This document shows positions 1 to 8,617 of a stretch of DNA of 13,402 nt, in pieces; the first letter of the stretch is position 1; each line of letters begins with the position of its first letter. The notes beneath the pieces are model-generated. The model was not told the DNA's origin. It saw only the letters and a program-made list of their open reading frames with translations, and ran no database searches. Origin of the DNA: JACXVD01 sp047975785 (GTDB lineage Bacteria; Pseudomonadota; Alphaproteobacteria; Sphingomonadales; Sphingomonadaceae); contig JBKEEC010000295.1 in NCBI GenBank assembly GCA_047975785.1, positions 1-13,402 of the forward strand, written 5' to 3'. Position numbers and translations under genes: made by a program.

Positions 1-72
1 CAGGTTTCGCGCCGTCCGGATGAGGCGACTGTCAATGTCAAACCCGAAGTGGGCAAGGGGGTGCAGCTATGA
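1..72 (+). CDS. nuoJ: NADH-quinone oxidoreductase subunit J, C-terminal end (partial)
   Basis: Only the last 23 codons are present; the gene begins before the window. Reading in frame 1, the tail is polar and charged (two arginines, then a Lys/Gly-rich end finishing in Val-Gln-Leu) and stops at TGA 70-72. This matches the usual hydrophilic cytoplasmic end of NuoJ, a membrane-arm subunit of complex I. The assignment rests mainly on position: the stop overlaps the nuoK start as ATGA, the normal nuoJ-nuoK junction. No catalytic or membrane segment is visible in this fragment, so identity is inferred from context. Confidence 0.85.
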   Translation, partial: QVSRRPDEATVNVKPEVGKGVQL

Positions 73-374
73 TTGGCATCGAGCATTATATCATTGTTGG
101 CGCGATCCTGTTCGTGCTGGGCGTGCTGGGTATCTTTCTCAATCGCAAGAATGTGATCGTTATTCTGATGGCGATTGAGCTGATCCTGCTGGCGGTCAAT
201 ATCAACCTTGTTGCTTTCAGCGCCTTTCTCGGAGATCTGACCGGACAGGTATTTGCCATGTTCGTGCTGACAGTCGCTGCGGGTGAGGCTGCAATCGGAC
301 TGGCAATTCTGGTGGTGTATTTCCGTGATCGGGGAACGATTGCGGTTGATGATGTCAACCGGATGAAAGGGTAG
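69..374 (+). CDS. nuoK: NADH-quinone oxidoreductase subunit K
   Basis: NuoK is the small membrane subunit of complex I, homologous to MrpC/ND4L, and forms part of the proton path between NuoJ/NuoA and the antiporter-like subunits. The 101-residue length is normal for the family. Three hydrophobic helices are visible (about 6-24, 29-52, 62-85). The two conserved buried glutamates are present at Glu37 (in the AIEL motif) and Glu73 (in the AGEAAIGLAI stretch), equivalent to Glu36 and Glu72 of the Escherichia coli protein. The ATG start overlaps the nuoJ stop (ATGA), so translation is probably coupled. nuoL follows after 6 bases. The identification is firm. Confidence 0.97.
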   Translation: MIGIEHYIIVGAILFVLGVLGIFLNRKNVIVILMAIELILLAVNINLVAFSAFLGDLTGQVFAMFVLTVAAGEAAIGLAILVVYFRDRGTIAVDDVNRMKG

Positions 375-380
375 GCACCA

Positions 381-2369
381 GTGCAGATTCTTCTCATTAC
401 GTTCCTGCCATTGCTGGCAGCGATCATTGCAGGGTTTGGTAATCGTGCACTTGGCAATTTCGTCTCCAAACTGGTGACGACGGGTGCGTTGTTTGTTTCC
501 TGTGCCCTGAGCTGGCCTGTTTTTATCAGCTTTCTGAACGGAAGTGGTCAGGAAACAGTCGTTCCGGTGCTGCAATGGGTGCAATCTGGCGCCCTTACTT
601 TTGACTGGGCCTTGCGAGTTGATACGCTGACTGCAATCATGCTGGTTGTGGTTACCAGTGTTTCGGCACTCGTCCATCTGTATAGCTGGGGCTATATGGC
701 GGAAGATCCTGATCAGCCGCGTTTCTTCGCCTATCTGTCGCTGTTTACCTTTGCCATGCTGATGCTGGTTACTGCCGATAATCTGGTGCAGATGTTCTTT
801 GGCTGGGAAGGCGTGGGGCTGGCATCCTATCTTCTGATTGGCTTCTGGTTCCGCAAACCCAGCGCCAATGCGGCGGCGATGAAGGCCTTTATCGTCAATC
901 GTGTGGGTGACCTCGGCTTCATGATGGGAATTTTCGGGACATTCCTTGTGTTCCAGACCACATCCATTCCTGAAATTCTTGCGGCCTCTCCCGGCATGAC
1001 CGGATCTGACATCACTTTCCTGGGTATGCGATTGCAGACCATGGATGTGCTGTGTGTTTTGCTGTTCATCGGGGCAATGGGCAAGTCCGCGCAATTGGGT
1101 CTTCACACCTGGTTGCCTGATGCGATGGAAGGACCGACACCTGTATCCGCCCTGATCCATGCTGCGACCATGGTGACAGCAGGCGTTTTCATGGTGTGCC
1201 GTTTGTCACCCATGTTTGAGGCGGCGCCCACTGCTTTGATGATTGTTACCATTGTCGGGGCGGCGACCTGCTTCTTTGCAGCAACGGTTGGTACAACCCA
1301 GTGGGATATCAAGCGGGTTATCGCCTATTCCACCTGTTCGCAGCTTGGATATATGTTTTTTGCTGCCGGTGTCGGTGCCTATAACGCTGCCATGTTCCAC
1401 CTGTTTACGCACGCCTTTTTCAAGGCGTTGCTGTTCCTTGGTGCGGGCAGCGTTATTCACGCCATGCATCATGAGCAGGATATGCGTTATTACGGGGCCT
1501 TGCGTAAGCATATCCCGCTTACGTTCTGGGCGATGATGATGGGCACTCTGGCGATTACCGGCGTCGGTATTTACTGGGTCCATGCCGGATTTGCGGGTTT
1601 TCATTCGAAAGACGCTATTCTTGAAGCCGCATGGGGCCGGGGAACAGAAGTCGGGCATTTTGCCTTCTGGATCGGTGCTGTCGCGGCATTGCTCACCAGT
1701 TTCTACAGTTGGAGGCTGATGTTCCTGACCTTCTGGGGTAAGCCACGCTGGATCGAAAGTGAGCATATCCAGCATTCGGTTCACAAGACACCGGCTCAGG
1801 CCGGGGCAGATACGACAGGAGGCTATCATCCGCATGAAAGCCCCTTGAGTATGCTGATTCCGCTTGGTGTCCTGTCTGTTGGTGCGGTGTTTGCCGGTTA
1901 TGTCTTTTCGCCCTGGTTCCTCGATAGCGAGAGCTTCTGGGGCGGCACGATCTATTACAACGAAGGCCTGATGCATGCGATGCACGCGGTTCCGCTCTGG
2001 GTAAAACTGTCTGCTACCATTGCCATGCTGACCGGGCTGTTTGTGGCATGGATGGCCTATATCAAAGACCCTTCCATTCCCGGCAAGTTCGTGGCCCAGT
2101 TCCGTTCGCTTTACCAGTTTCTCTACCACAAATGGTATTTCGACGAATTGTATAACGCGATTTTTGTCAGGCCTGCTTTCTGGCTGGGCCGTCGTTTGTG
2201 GATACTGGGCGATGTCGGGTTTATCGATCGTTTCGGGCCAAACGGCCTGGCCTGGGTGGTTTCACAGGGCACGGTTGCGGCGAGGAAGCTGCAATCGGGA
2301 TATCTCTATAGCTATGCGCTGATCATGCTGCTTGGTCTGGTTGCCGCGATTACGTGGGTGATGCTGTAA
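381..2369 (+). CDS. nuoL: NADH-quinone oxidoreductase subunit L
   Basis: NuoL is the distal antiporter-like, proton-pumping subunit of complex I in the inner membrane. The 662 residues include the conserved core: Glu143 in FFGWEGVGLASYLLIGFW, Lys235 in GKSAQLGLHTWLPDAMEGPT, His242 and His260, with a second lysine-bearing half (FFKALLFLGAG). The C-terminal part, with a His-containing hydrophilic loop around 470-490, fits the lateral helix and last membrane segment that set NuoL apart from NuoM and NuoN. The start is GTG at 381, supported by an AAGGG ribosome-binding site at 367-371 and by the match to the usual N-terminus. The stop codon shares its last A with the nuoM ATG. Confidence 0.98.
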   Translation: MQILLITFLPLLAAIIAGFGNRALGNFVSKLVTTGALFVSCALSWPVFISFLNGSGQETVVPVLQWVQSGALTFDWALRVDTLTAIMLVVVTSVSALVHLYSWGYMAEDPDQPRFFAYLSLFTFAMLMLVTADNLVQMFFGWEGVGLASYLLIGFWFRKPSANAAAMKAFIVNRVGDLGFMMGIFGTFLVFQTTSIPEILAASPGMTGSDITFLGMRLQTMDVLCVLLFIGAMGKSAQLGLHTWLPDAMEGPTPVSALIHAATMVTAGVFMVCRLSPMFEAAPTALMIVTIVGAATCFFAATVGTTQWDIKRVIAYSTCSQLGYMFFAAGVGAYNAAMFHLFTHAFFKALLFLGAGSVIHAMHHEQDMRYYGALRKHIPLTFWAMMMGTLAITGVGIYWVHAGFAGFHSKDAILEAAWGRGTEVGHFAFWIGAVAALLTSFYSWRLMFLTFWGKPRWIESEHIQHSVHKTPAQAGADTTGGYHPHESPLSMLIPLGVLSVGAVFAGYVFSPWFLDSESFWGGTIYYNEGLMHAMHAVPLWVKLSATIAMLTGLFVAWMAYIKDPSIPGKFVAQFRSLYQFLYHKWYFDELYNAIFVRPAFWLGRRLWILGDVGFIDRFGPNGLAWVVSQGTVAARKLQSGYLYSYALIMLLGLVAAITWVML

Positions 2370-3973
2370 TGGGCGGGCTGCCATTCCTTTCCATCATGTT
2401 GCTGGTGCCAATGCTTGGGGCGCTGGCCTGTCTGTTCGTGGATGCGAAATCGGCGCGGGGGATTGCGCTGGGTGCAACCCTGATTGATTTTGCGCTCGGC
2501 ATAATGCTGTGGCTCAATTACGATATTGGCGGTCCCCAATGGCAATTTACTGAACGGGCCGATATTTTCGGTGGCTTCCAGTGGGCGCTGGGCATTGACG
2601 GCATTGCCCTGATGCTGATTGTGCTGAGTGTATTCCTGATGCCGATCTGCATTCTGGCGAGCTGGGAGTCGATCCAGAAACGGGTCGGGGAATATTTCGC
2701 AGCTTTTCTGTTCATGGAAGTGTTGATGATCGGCGTGTTCGCCGCACAGGACCTGTTCCTGTTCTACATCTTCTTTGAGGCAGGCCTGATCCCGATGTAT
2801 CTGATTATCGGCATATGGGGCGGGGATAACCGGATCTATGCCAGCTACAAATTCTTTCTTTATACGCTGTTAGGCTCAGTCCTGATGCTCATTGCCATGC
2901 TGTGGATGGTGAATGAGGCAGGCACCAGCTTTATCCCGACCCTGATGGCCTATGACTTCCCTGCAGGGGCGCAAAACTGGCTGTGGCTTGCTTTTTTTGC
3001 CAGCTTTGCCGTGAAAATGCCGATGTGGCCATTTCACACCTGGTTGCCTGATGCCCATGTGCAGGCGCCAACCGCCGGGTCGGTTATTCTGGCCGGTGTG
3101 CTGCTGAAAATGGGCGGGTATGGCTTTATCCGCTTTAGCTTGCCCATGTTCCCCGAAGCCAGTGTGCATTTCGCGTGGCTTGTCTGGGGGCTGTCTATGG
3201 CAGCAGTGGTGCTCACCAGTCTTATTGCCCTGGTGCAAAATGATATGAAAAAGCTGATCGCCTATTCCTCAGTTGCCCATATGGCGATTGTAACGATCGG
3301 CCTGTTTGCTTTCAATGTGCAGGGGCTGGAAGGCTCGATGATTGTCATGCTTAGCCATGGACTGGTTTCGGGCGCCTTGTTCCTGTGTGTCGGTATTATC
3401 TATGACCGTTTGCATACGCGCGAGATTGACCGCTATGGCGGCCTTGCTATCAACATGCCGCAATATGCGGTGTTCTTCATGCTGTTTACCATGGCCAGTA
3501 TTGGCCTGCCGGGCACCAGTGGGTTTGTGGGCGAGTTTCTCAGTCTTGCCGGAATATACCAGGCATCAAGCTGGGTCGCTCTGGTAGGGACAAGTGGCAT
3601 CATTCTGGGTGCCGCCTATATGCTCTATCTTTATCGCCGCGTGGTTTTTGGCGAACAGAAACATGAAGATGCGGCAGCCATGCCCGATATCAGCGTGCGG
3701 GAATGGCTCATGATGGCACCGATTGCTTTGGCAGTATTGTGGATGGGCGTTTACCCTGAAAGTTTTCTCGCGCCCATGCGGGCAGATATTGCTGCGCTGG
3801 ATGCACGGATTAGCCGGGCAAAGCCTGAAGGTGATGCACATCCGGAGATCGGCAAGCCGAAGCATTATCCAGCCAATGACATGACGCATGGCGAAGGGCA
3901 TGACGCATCATCGAGTGATGGTGATACACATGCGGCACTAGCAGAACCCGTAGATCAGGGGGGGGCGGAATAA
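2369..3973 (+). CDS. nuoM: NADH-quinone oxidoreductase subunit M
   Basis: NuoM is the middle antiporter-like proton channel of complex I. The 534-residue product has the expected signatures: Glu137 in the FFEAGLIPMYLIIG helix, Lys216 in VKMPMWPFHTWLPDAH, His223 in the same motif, and NDMKKLIAYSSVAHM around the discontinuous helix of the second half. I chose ATG 2369 (TAATG overlap with nuoL) over GTG 2354, because the ATG gives the normal N-terminus. After the last membrane helix there is an unusual hydrophilic tail (about 484-534) with five histidines and many Asp/Glu/Ser residues. The coding sequence ends in a run of eight Gs just before the TAATG overlap with nuoN. Confidence 0.98.
   Translation: MGGLPFLSIMLLVPMLGALACLFVDAKSARGIALGATLIDFALGIMLWLNYDIGGPQWQFTERADIFGGFQWALGIDGIALMLIVLSVFLMPICILASWESIQKRVGEYFAAFLFMEVLMIGVFAAQDLFLFYIFFEAGLIPMYLIIGIWGGDNRIYASYKFFLYTLLGSVLMLIAMLWMVNEAGTSFIPTLMAYDFPAGAQNWLWLAFFASFAVKMPMWPFHTWLPDAHVQAPTAGSVILAGVLLKMGGYGFIRFSLPMFPEASVHFAWLVWGLSMAAVVLTSLIALVQNDMKKLIAYSSVAHMAIVTIGLFAFNVQGLEGSMIVMLSHGLVSGALFLCVGIIYDRLHTREIDRYGGLAINMPQYAVFFMLFTMASIGLPGTSGFVGEFLSLAGIYQASSWVALVGTSGIILGAAYMLYLYRRVVFGEQKHEDAAAMPDISVREWLMMAPIALAVLWMGVYPESFLAPMRADIAALDARISRAKPEGDAHPEIGKPKHYPANDMTHGEGHDASSSDGDTHAALAEPVDQGGAE
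3958..3965 (+). promoter_or_regulatory. G8 homopolymer at the end of nuoM: nuoN ribosome-binding site and potential slippery site
   Basis: Eight consecutive Gs end 7 bases before the nuoN ATG at 3973, so the run is well placed to serve as a Shine-Dalgarno sequence for nuoN. In the nuoM frame it reads cag-ggg-ggg-gcg, and tRNAs on the two GGG codons could re-pair perfectly one base back. A -1 slip, or one extra G, continues as ggc-gga-ata-atg and joins the nuoN frame without meeting a stop. The run and the frames are read directly. Any slippage in vivo is inference. Confidence 0.5.
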
Positions 3974-5427
3974 TGGATTTTGTCTCGTCCCTTGCGTTGA
4001 TCGCGCCTGAACTGGTGCTGGGTGTTTCCGGGCTGGTGCTGTTGCTTGTTGCTGCCTGGGGCGGTGACAGGGCAAGCAGGGCTGTCAATTACCTTACCAT
4101 CATTGCCATTATTGCCGCAGCCGGATTGACTGCATCTGTCCTGTTTTCTGGCACCAGAGCAGAAGCTTTCGCCGGGCAGATGCAGGTAGATGCCTTCTCC
4201 GCCTTTGCCAAACTGCTGGTTTATGCGTCGGCCATTGGCAGTTTGCTGGTGGCGCCGCCATTCTTTGAGCGTATGCGCGCCATGCGGGTGGAATATCCGG
4301 TGCTGGTGCTGTTTGCCGTGCTCGGTATGGGTATCATGGTGTCTTCGGGCAATATGCTTACCCTCTATATTGGCCTCGAAATGACGAGCCTTGCCTCTTA
4401 TGTGCTGGCAGCCTTTTTGCCTGACAGCCGCCGTTCTGCCGAGGCGGGCCTCAAGTATTTTGTATTGGGATCACTGGCTTCGGGTTTTCTGCTTTATGGC
4501 ATGAGCCTGACTTACGGCTTCACAGGCACAACCAGCTTTGCGGGTATCTCTGCGGCCACGGCTGCCGGTCTTTCCAATGGTGCGCTGTTTGGACTTATTT
4601 TCATGCTGGCAGGGCTGGCGTTCAAAATTTCGGCAGTGCCGTTCCATATGTGGACACCTGATGTCTATGAAGGCGCCCCAACACCCGTAACCATGTTCTT
4701 TGCTTCGGCACCGAAAGTTGCCGCGATGGCGCTGACAATGCGGGTCGTGTTTGAAGCCTTTGGCACACAGGTCTGGGCTTGGCAGCAGATTGTTATTTTC
4801 GCGTCGCTGGCCTCGATTGTTGTTGGTGCACTGGGGGCAATCGGGCAGGATAATATCAAGCGGCTTCTTGCTTACAGCTCGATCAATAATGTCGGCTTCA
4901 TCCTGATCGGGCTGGCCGCTGCGACGCCGCAAGGAGCCAGCGGGATGCTGGTTTATCTGGTCATTTATGTTGCAATGACACTGGGTTCCTTTGCTGCCGT
5001 CCAGATGCTGAGGGACGCAGATGGAAATCCGGTTGAATCCATTGCGCAGATGGCGGGCATGTCTACCTATCGCAAGGTGCTGTCGGCCTGTCTTGCCATG
5101 ATCATGTTCAGTCTTGCGGGAATCCCGCCACTATTCGGGTTCTGGGGGAAATTTGTTGTTTTCCAGGCCGCTGTTGATGCAGGACTGGTGCCGCTGGCCT
5201 TTATTGGTATCGCTGCCAGTGTCATCGGCGCCTTTTATTATCTGAAGGTGGTGAAGGTGATGTATTTTGACACGCCGGTTGATGGTATCACCGGGCAAAG
5301 CGGGTGGGAGCCGAAACTGGTTCTGGGAGTTTCTGCTCTGGTCGTATCGCCTCTGGGTTATTTGCTAACCGGGTGTCTGGGCTATTGGGCGGACATGGCA
5401 GCATCGGTGCTGTTCCCGATTGCCTGA
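3973..5427 (+). CDS. nuoN: NADH-quinone oxidoreductase subunit N
   Basis: NuoN is the third antiporter-like, proton-translocating subunit of complex I, next to the NuoA/J/K module. The 484-residue protein carries the family markers: Glu136 in GLEMTSLASYVLAAF, Lys218 and His225 in FKISAVPFHMWTPDVYEGAPTP (a variant typical of NuoN), Lys248, and DNIKRLLAYSSINNVGF in the second half. The length is normal for alphaproteobacteria. The ATG overlaps the nuoM stop (TAATG), and the G-rich end of nuoM supplies the ribosome-binding site. It is the last nuo gene. birA begins 8 bases before its stop, so transcription very likely continues into the cofactor genes. Confidence 0.98.
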   Translation: MDFVSSLALIAPELVLGVSGLVLLLVAAWGGDRASRAVNYLTIIAIIAAAGLTASVLFSGTRAEAFAGQMQVDAFSAFAKLLVYASAIGSLLVAPPFFERMRAMRVEYPVLVLFAVLGMGIMVSSGNMLTLYIGLEMTSLASYVLAAFLPDSRRSAEAGLKYFVLGSLASGFLLYGMSLTYGFTGTTSFAGISAATAAGLSNGALFGLIFMLAGLAFKISAVPFHMWTPDVYEGAPTPVTMFFASAPKVAAMALTMRVVFEAFGTQVWAWQQIVIFASLASIVVGALGAIGQDNIKRLLAYSSINNVGFILIGLAAATPQGASGMLVYLVIYVAMTLGSFAAVQMLRDADGNPVESIAQMAGMSTYRKVLSACLAMIMFSLAGIPPLFGFWGKFVVFQAAVDAGLVPLAFIGIAASVIGAFYYLKVVKVMYFDTPVDGITGQSGWEPKLVLGVSALVVSPLGYLLTGCLGYWADMAASVLFPIA

Positions 5428-6175
5428 TTCACGCGCCTTGTTTGAGGTTATTCCGGAAACCGGTTCTACCAATGCCGATTTGCTGGAGCGTTTGCGCTCT
5501 GGCATCAGTCTGAAAGAGGGAGGCTGGTTACGGGCGGAAAGGCAGACATCCGGACGAGGCAGGCATGGACGTGAATGGATCAGTCCGAAGGGCAATTTAT
5601 ATTGCAGCACGGTTGTCCATCTTCATCCGGATGATCCTTCGCCTGCATCACTCTCGATGGTGGCTGGCCTGGCTGTGTATGATACTATTTCCCGATGCCT
5701 CCTTCCCAACACGCCGCTGGTGTTGAAATGGCCGAATGACCTCATGGTTTATGAGGCCAAGATTGCCGGCATTCTGCTGGAGAGGCAGGGCAATAGTGTA
5801 GTGGCAGGTTTTGGTGTGAATGTGTCCTGGTCGCCTGAAATTCCTGACAGGGAAACCACCCATATTGTTTATGCCAATGGCAAATTTGCCAATGACGCAG
5901 AATCGGTTCTGGATCTGCTTGCGCCTGCCTTTGCGCAGCGTCTGGAGGAATGGCGCAGTGCAGGGCCTCACAACACCTTGCTGGAATGGGCGATACGCAG
6001 CCACCGTTACGGTGATATGATCCGCGTAACCGGGAACGATGGAGGGATCAGAAATGCGCATTATCATGGCATCGATTCTGAAGGAGGATTGCGGTTCCAG
6101 GCAATCGGGGAGCAGGAATCCGTGTTACGGGCAGGAGACGTGATTCTGGGTTGGCACGACAAGGAGGAAGGCTGA
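5420..6175 (+). CDS. birA: Biotin--[acetyl-CoA-carboxylase] ligase, catalytic type without DNA-binding domain
   Basis: This enzyme activates biotin with ATP and attaches it to the lysine of biotin carboxyl carrier proteins such as AccB. Signature motifs are GRGRHGR at 45-51 (biotinyl-AMP binding loop), KWPND at 103-107 and KIAGILLE starting at the catalytic Lys114. An SH3-like C-terminal domain spans about 196-246. At 251 residues it lacks the N-terminal helix-turn-helix of the E. coli BirA repressor, so it should be a ligase only. The start is probably TTG 5420, overlapping nuoN by 8 bases; TTG 5438 is a less likely alternative, and neither has a strong ribosome-binding site. Placement between nuoN and coaX is a known alphaproteobacterial order. 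Confidence 0.94.
   Translation: MPDSRALFEVIPETGSTNADLLERLRSGISLKEGGWLRAERQTSGRGRHGREWISPKGNLYCSTVVHLHPDDPSPASLSMVAGLAVYDTISRCLLPNTPLVLKWPNDLMVYEAKIAGILLERQGNSVVAGFGVNVSWSPEIPDRETTHIVYANGKFANDAESVLDLLAPAFAQRLEEWRSAGPHNTLLEWAIRSHRYGDMIRVTGNDGGIRNAHYHGIDSEGGLRFQAIGEQESVLRAGDVILGWHDKEEG
6161..6170 (+). promoter_or_regulatory. Strong Shine-Dalgarno sequence for coaX
   Basis: The run AAGGAGGAAG lies inside the last codons of birA and ends 7 bases before the ATG at 6178. It settles the coaX start: the frame could be opened back to TTG 6151, but that codon has no such site and would add residues the family does not have. Confidence 0.85.
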
Positions 6176-6177
6176 CC

Positions 6178-6954
6178 ATGCTACTGGCGATAGATGTCGG
6201 GAACACCAATGTTGTTTTTGCCCTGTTTGAAGAGGATGCACTCCGCGCGCGCTGGCGAATTGCCACCGATCCGCGCCGAACGGGCGATGAATATGCTGTC
6301 TGGATGCTGCAATTGCTGCAGATAGAAGGAGTCTCGCGTGACCGGATTACGCAGATTATCTATGCCTCGGTGGTCCCGCGGGCAGACCATAACCTCACCG
6401 TTCTGGCGCAGAAATATTTTGGCATCACGCCTCTGGTCGCAGGGCAGGGCGAGGCATATTGGGGCTTTGAAATTGATGTGGAGCAGCCCAGTTCACTGGG
6501 GGCAGACAGGGCACTGAATATTCTGGCTGCGCATGAGAAATATGGCGGCGATCTGATTGTGGTAGATTTCGGCACGGCGACCAAGTTCGAGGTGGTGGAT
6601 TTTAATGGCACCTATAAGGGCGGCATCATTGCGCCTGGTATCAACCTTTCCCTCGATGCACTGGTGGGCAAGACAGCCAAATTGCCGCGTATTGCTATTC
6701 GTGAACCTGAAACCCGTTCGGTTATTGGCCGCAATACAGAAGACCAGATGCTGATTGGCGTCTACTGGGGGTATGTTGCGATGATTGAAGGGTTAGTGGC
6801 ACGCATGAAAATGCAAATCGGACGAGAAGTTAAAGTGGTCGCCACCGGCGGGCTGGCTATTCTGTTTGATGAACAGACAGATATGTTTGACGAGGTGGAT
6901 GCCGATCTCACGATTCAGGGGCTTGCCATTCTTGCAAAGCGTGCGCGACAGTAA
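6178..6954 (+). CDS. coaX: Type III pantothenate kinase
   Basis: CoaX phosphorylates pantothenate, the first step of coenzyme A biosynthesis. It belongs to the ASKHA acetate/sugar kinase-like superfamily. The N-terminal phosphate loop reads AIDVGNTN with Asp6. SLGADR at 106-111 carries the probable catalytic Asp110. DFGTATKF at 130-137 is the second ATP-binding segment, GGIIAPGINLSLDAL begins at 148, and ATGGLA at 222-227 is the adenosine motif. The 258-residue length is typical. The start is fixed by the strong ribosome-binding site, 2 bases after the birA stop. Type III kinases are not feedback-inhibited by CoA, which is family knowledge and not visible here. Confidence 0.96.
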   Translation: MLLAIDVGNTNVVFALFEEDALRARWRIATDPRRTGDEYAVWMLQLLQIEGVSRDRITQIIYASVVPRADHNLTVLAQKYFGITPLVAGQGEAYWGFEIDVEQPSSLGADRALNILAAHEKYGGDLIVVDFGTATKFEVVDFNGTYKGGIIAPGINLSLDALVGKTAKLPRIAIREPETRSVIGRNTEDQMLIGVYWGYVAMIEGLVARMKMQIGREVKVVATGGLAILFDEQTDMFDEVDADLTIQGLAILAKRARQ

Positions 6955-6967
6955 AACAGAAGATCCC

Positions 6968-8617
6968 ATGAAGAAAGATTATACCCCGGAAAACGAGCTG
7001 CTTTTTGTTGCCCTTGGTGGATCGGGCGAGATTGGAATGAATGTCAATCTCTATGGCTGTGATGGCCAGTGGTTGATGGTTGATCTGGGCATGACATTCA
7101 GTGGCAATGAATATCCAGGTGTGGAACTGGTATTCGCAGACCTTGAATTTATAGAAGAACGGCGAGAAAACCTGTGCGGCATTGTCCTGACGCATGGGCA
7201 TGAAGACCATATCGGCGCGGTTCCATATTTTGCAGCAGATCTTGGCGTTCCTCTTTATGCAACGCCATTTACGGCGGAACTGGTCAGGCGCAAGCTGGAG
7301 GAGGCCGGTCTTGTCGATCAGGTTGAACTGAACATTATTAGTGGGCCAGACAGTTTTGCTCTTGGTCCGTTTGATATTTCCTATGTCCCGCTGGCTCACT
7401 CTATTGCAGAGGGAAACGCCCTTCTGATCGAGACAGAATATGGCCGGGTGTTCCATACTGGTGACTGGAAGCTGGATGAAGAGCCAATCATTGGTGAACC
7501 GGCGACAGAGGCAGAATTGCGCGCTTTGGGGGACGAGGGCATAGATGTTCTTGTGTGCGATTCTACCAATGTTTTCAATCCGGTTGCTAGTGGTTCTGAA
7601 GGTGCAGTCTATAAGGGGCTGATGGCAGAAGTTGCCCGTCATCGTGGCAAACGTGTGGTGGTGACGACTTTCGCCTCCAATGTCGCCCGGCTTGAAACAC
7701 TGGGTGCTGTCGCCCGCGCTTGTGGACGGCAGGTCTGCATTGCGGGCCGCTCGCTGGAGCGCATTCTCGAAGTCGGGCGGAGTTGTGGCTATCTGGCAGA
7801 TTTTCCTGAGCCTGTGGATTTTGATACCGCAATGGGCCTGCCGCGCGGCGAGGTTCTGGTTATTGCGACGGGCGGACAGGGGGAGCCGAGAGCGGCCCTC
7901 TCGCGCATGGCTGAGGACCAGCACCCGATTGAGCTTGTCAGCGGCGATGTGGTGCTCTTTTCCAGTCGCCAGATACCGGGTAACGAAATTGCTATCGGAC
8001 GGGTGCAGAACCAGCTTGCGTCTCGCGGTATTGTCATGGTGACAGACCGACAGGCAGAAATTCACGTATCCGGTCACCCCGGAGCACCTGAGCTTGCGGC
8101 ACTCTATAGCTGGCTCCGCCCGCAGACACTGGTTCCGGTGCATGGTGAAATACGACATATGGCCGAGCAGGCCCGTCTGGGAAAAAGGCAGGGTATCCCT
8201 GATCAGATCGTCCAGAAAAATGGTGATCTGCTCCGGCTTGCGCCCGGAAAGCCGGGCAAGCTGACAGAGATATTTACCGGAAGGCTGGTTCTGGACGGAG
8301 ATATTCTCGTTCCGGCAGATGGCGAAGCAATAACCATGCGTCGCCGGATGGCACGCGATGGGATGCTCATCGTTGTGCTGGATGAGAAAAACCGTGCGAG
8401 CGTTGAAGGCTTTGGTCTGCCGCTGGATGAGGACTATGCTGACTTCGTGACAGAAGCGAGGCAGGATGTGGCTGACGCGATTACCAAATTACGCGGGCCG
8501 GCGCGTAAAGATCGTGAAGAAATCCGTGAAGCTGCCAGAATCGCTGCCAGACGGGCAGCAAATCGCTGGTGTGGGAAAAAAGCGCAGGTGCGCGTGATCC
8601 TGACAGGCAAAAGCTGA
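6968..8617 (+). CDS. rnj: Ribonuclease J (metallo-beta-lactamase / beta-CASP family)
   Basis: RNase J is a cytoplasmic 5'-3' exoribonuclease and endoribonuclease for mRNA decay and rRNA maturation, widespread in alphaproteobacteria. The zinc site is complete: HGHEDH at 76-81 (His76, His78, Asp80, His81), His144 in PLAHSIAEG, Asp166 in HTGDWKLD and His392 in VPVHGEIRH. Beta-CASP motifs include CDSTN at 197-201, TTFASNVAR at 233-241, TGGQGEPRAAL at 301-311 and VSGHPG from 367. A basic C-terminal domain (about 450-549) follows. The 549-residue length is normal. ATG 6968 matches the family start; the frame is open back to 6866, but that would overlap coaX by 89 bases. The stop overlaps the next ATG (TGATG). 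Confidence 0.96.
   Translation: MKKDYTPENELLFVALGGSGEIGMNVNLYGCDGQWLMVDLGMTFSGNEYPGVELVFADLEFIEERRENLCGIVLTHGHEDHIGAVPYFAADLGVPLYATPFTAELVRRKLEEAGLVDQVELNIISGPDSFALGPFDISYVPLAHSIAEGNALLIETEYGRVFHTGDWKLDEEPIIGEPATEAELRALGDEGIDVLVCDSTNVFNPVASGSEGAVYKGLMAEVARHRGKRVVVTTFASNVARLETLGAVARACGRQVCIAGRSLERILEVGRSCGYLADFPEPVDFDTAMGLPRGEVLVIATGGQGEPRAALSRMAEDQHPIELVSGDVVLFSSRQIPGNEIAIGRVQNQLASRGIVMVTDRQAEIHVSGHPGAPELAALYSWLRPQTLVPVHGEIRHMAEQARLGKRQGIPDQIVQKNGDLLRLAPGKPGKLTEIFTGRLVLDGDILVPADGEAITMRRRMARDGMLIVVLDEKNRASVEGFGLPLDEDYADFVTEARQDVADAITKLRGPARKDREEIREAARIAARRAANRWCGKKAQVRVILTGKS

Noticed and set aside
1206..2129. A 307-residue open frame on the minus strand opposite nuoL
   Set aside because: It is a shadow of nuoL codon use: no membrane or domain pattern, and unconvincing composition.
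2354..2368. GTG start for nuoM upstream of ATG 2369
   Set aside because: It would add five polar residues inside nuoL; the TAATG overlap start gives the standard NuoM N-terminus.
6866..6967. A longer rnj start reaching back into coaX
   Set aside because: It would overlap coaX by 89 bases and add 34 residues not found in RNase J. ATG 6968 gives the normal beginning.
6908..8158. A 416-residue open frame on the minus strand opposite rnj
   Set aside because: It lies wholly under a well-supported RNase J gene, shows no recognisable motif, is full of Cys/His/Asn stretches typical of antisense shadows, and has no ribosome-binding site.
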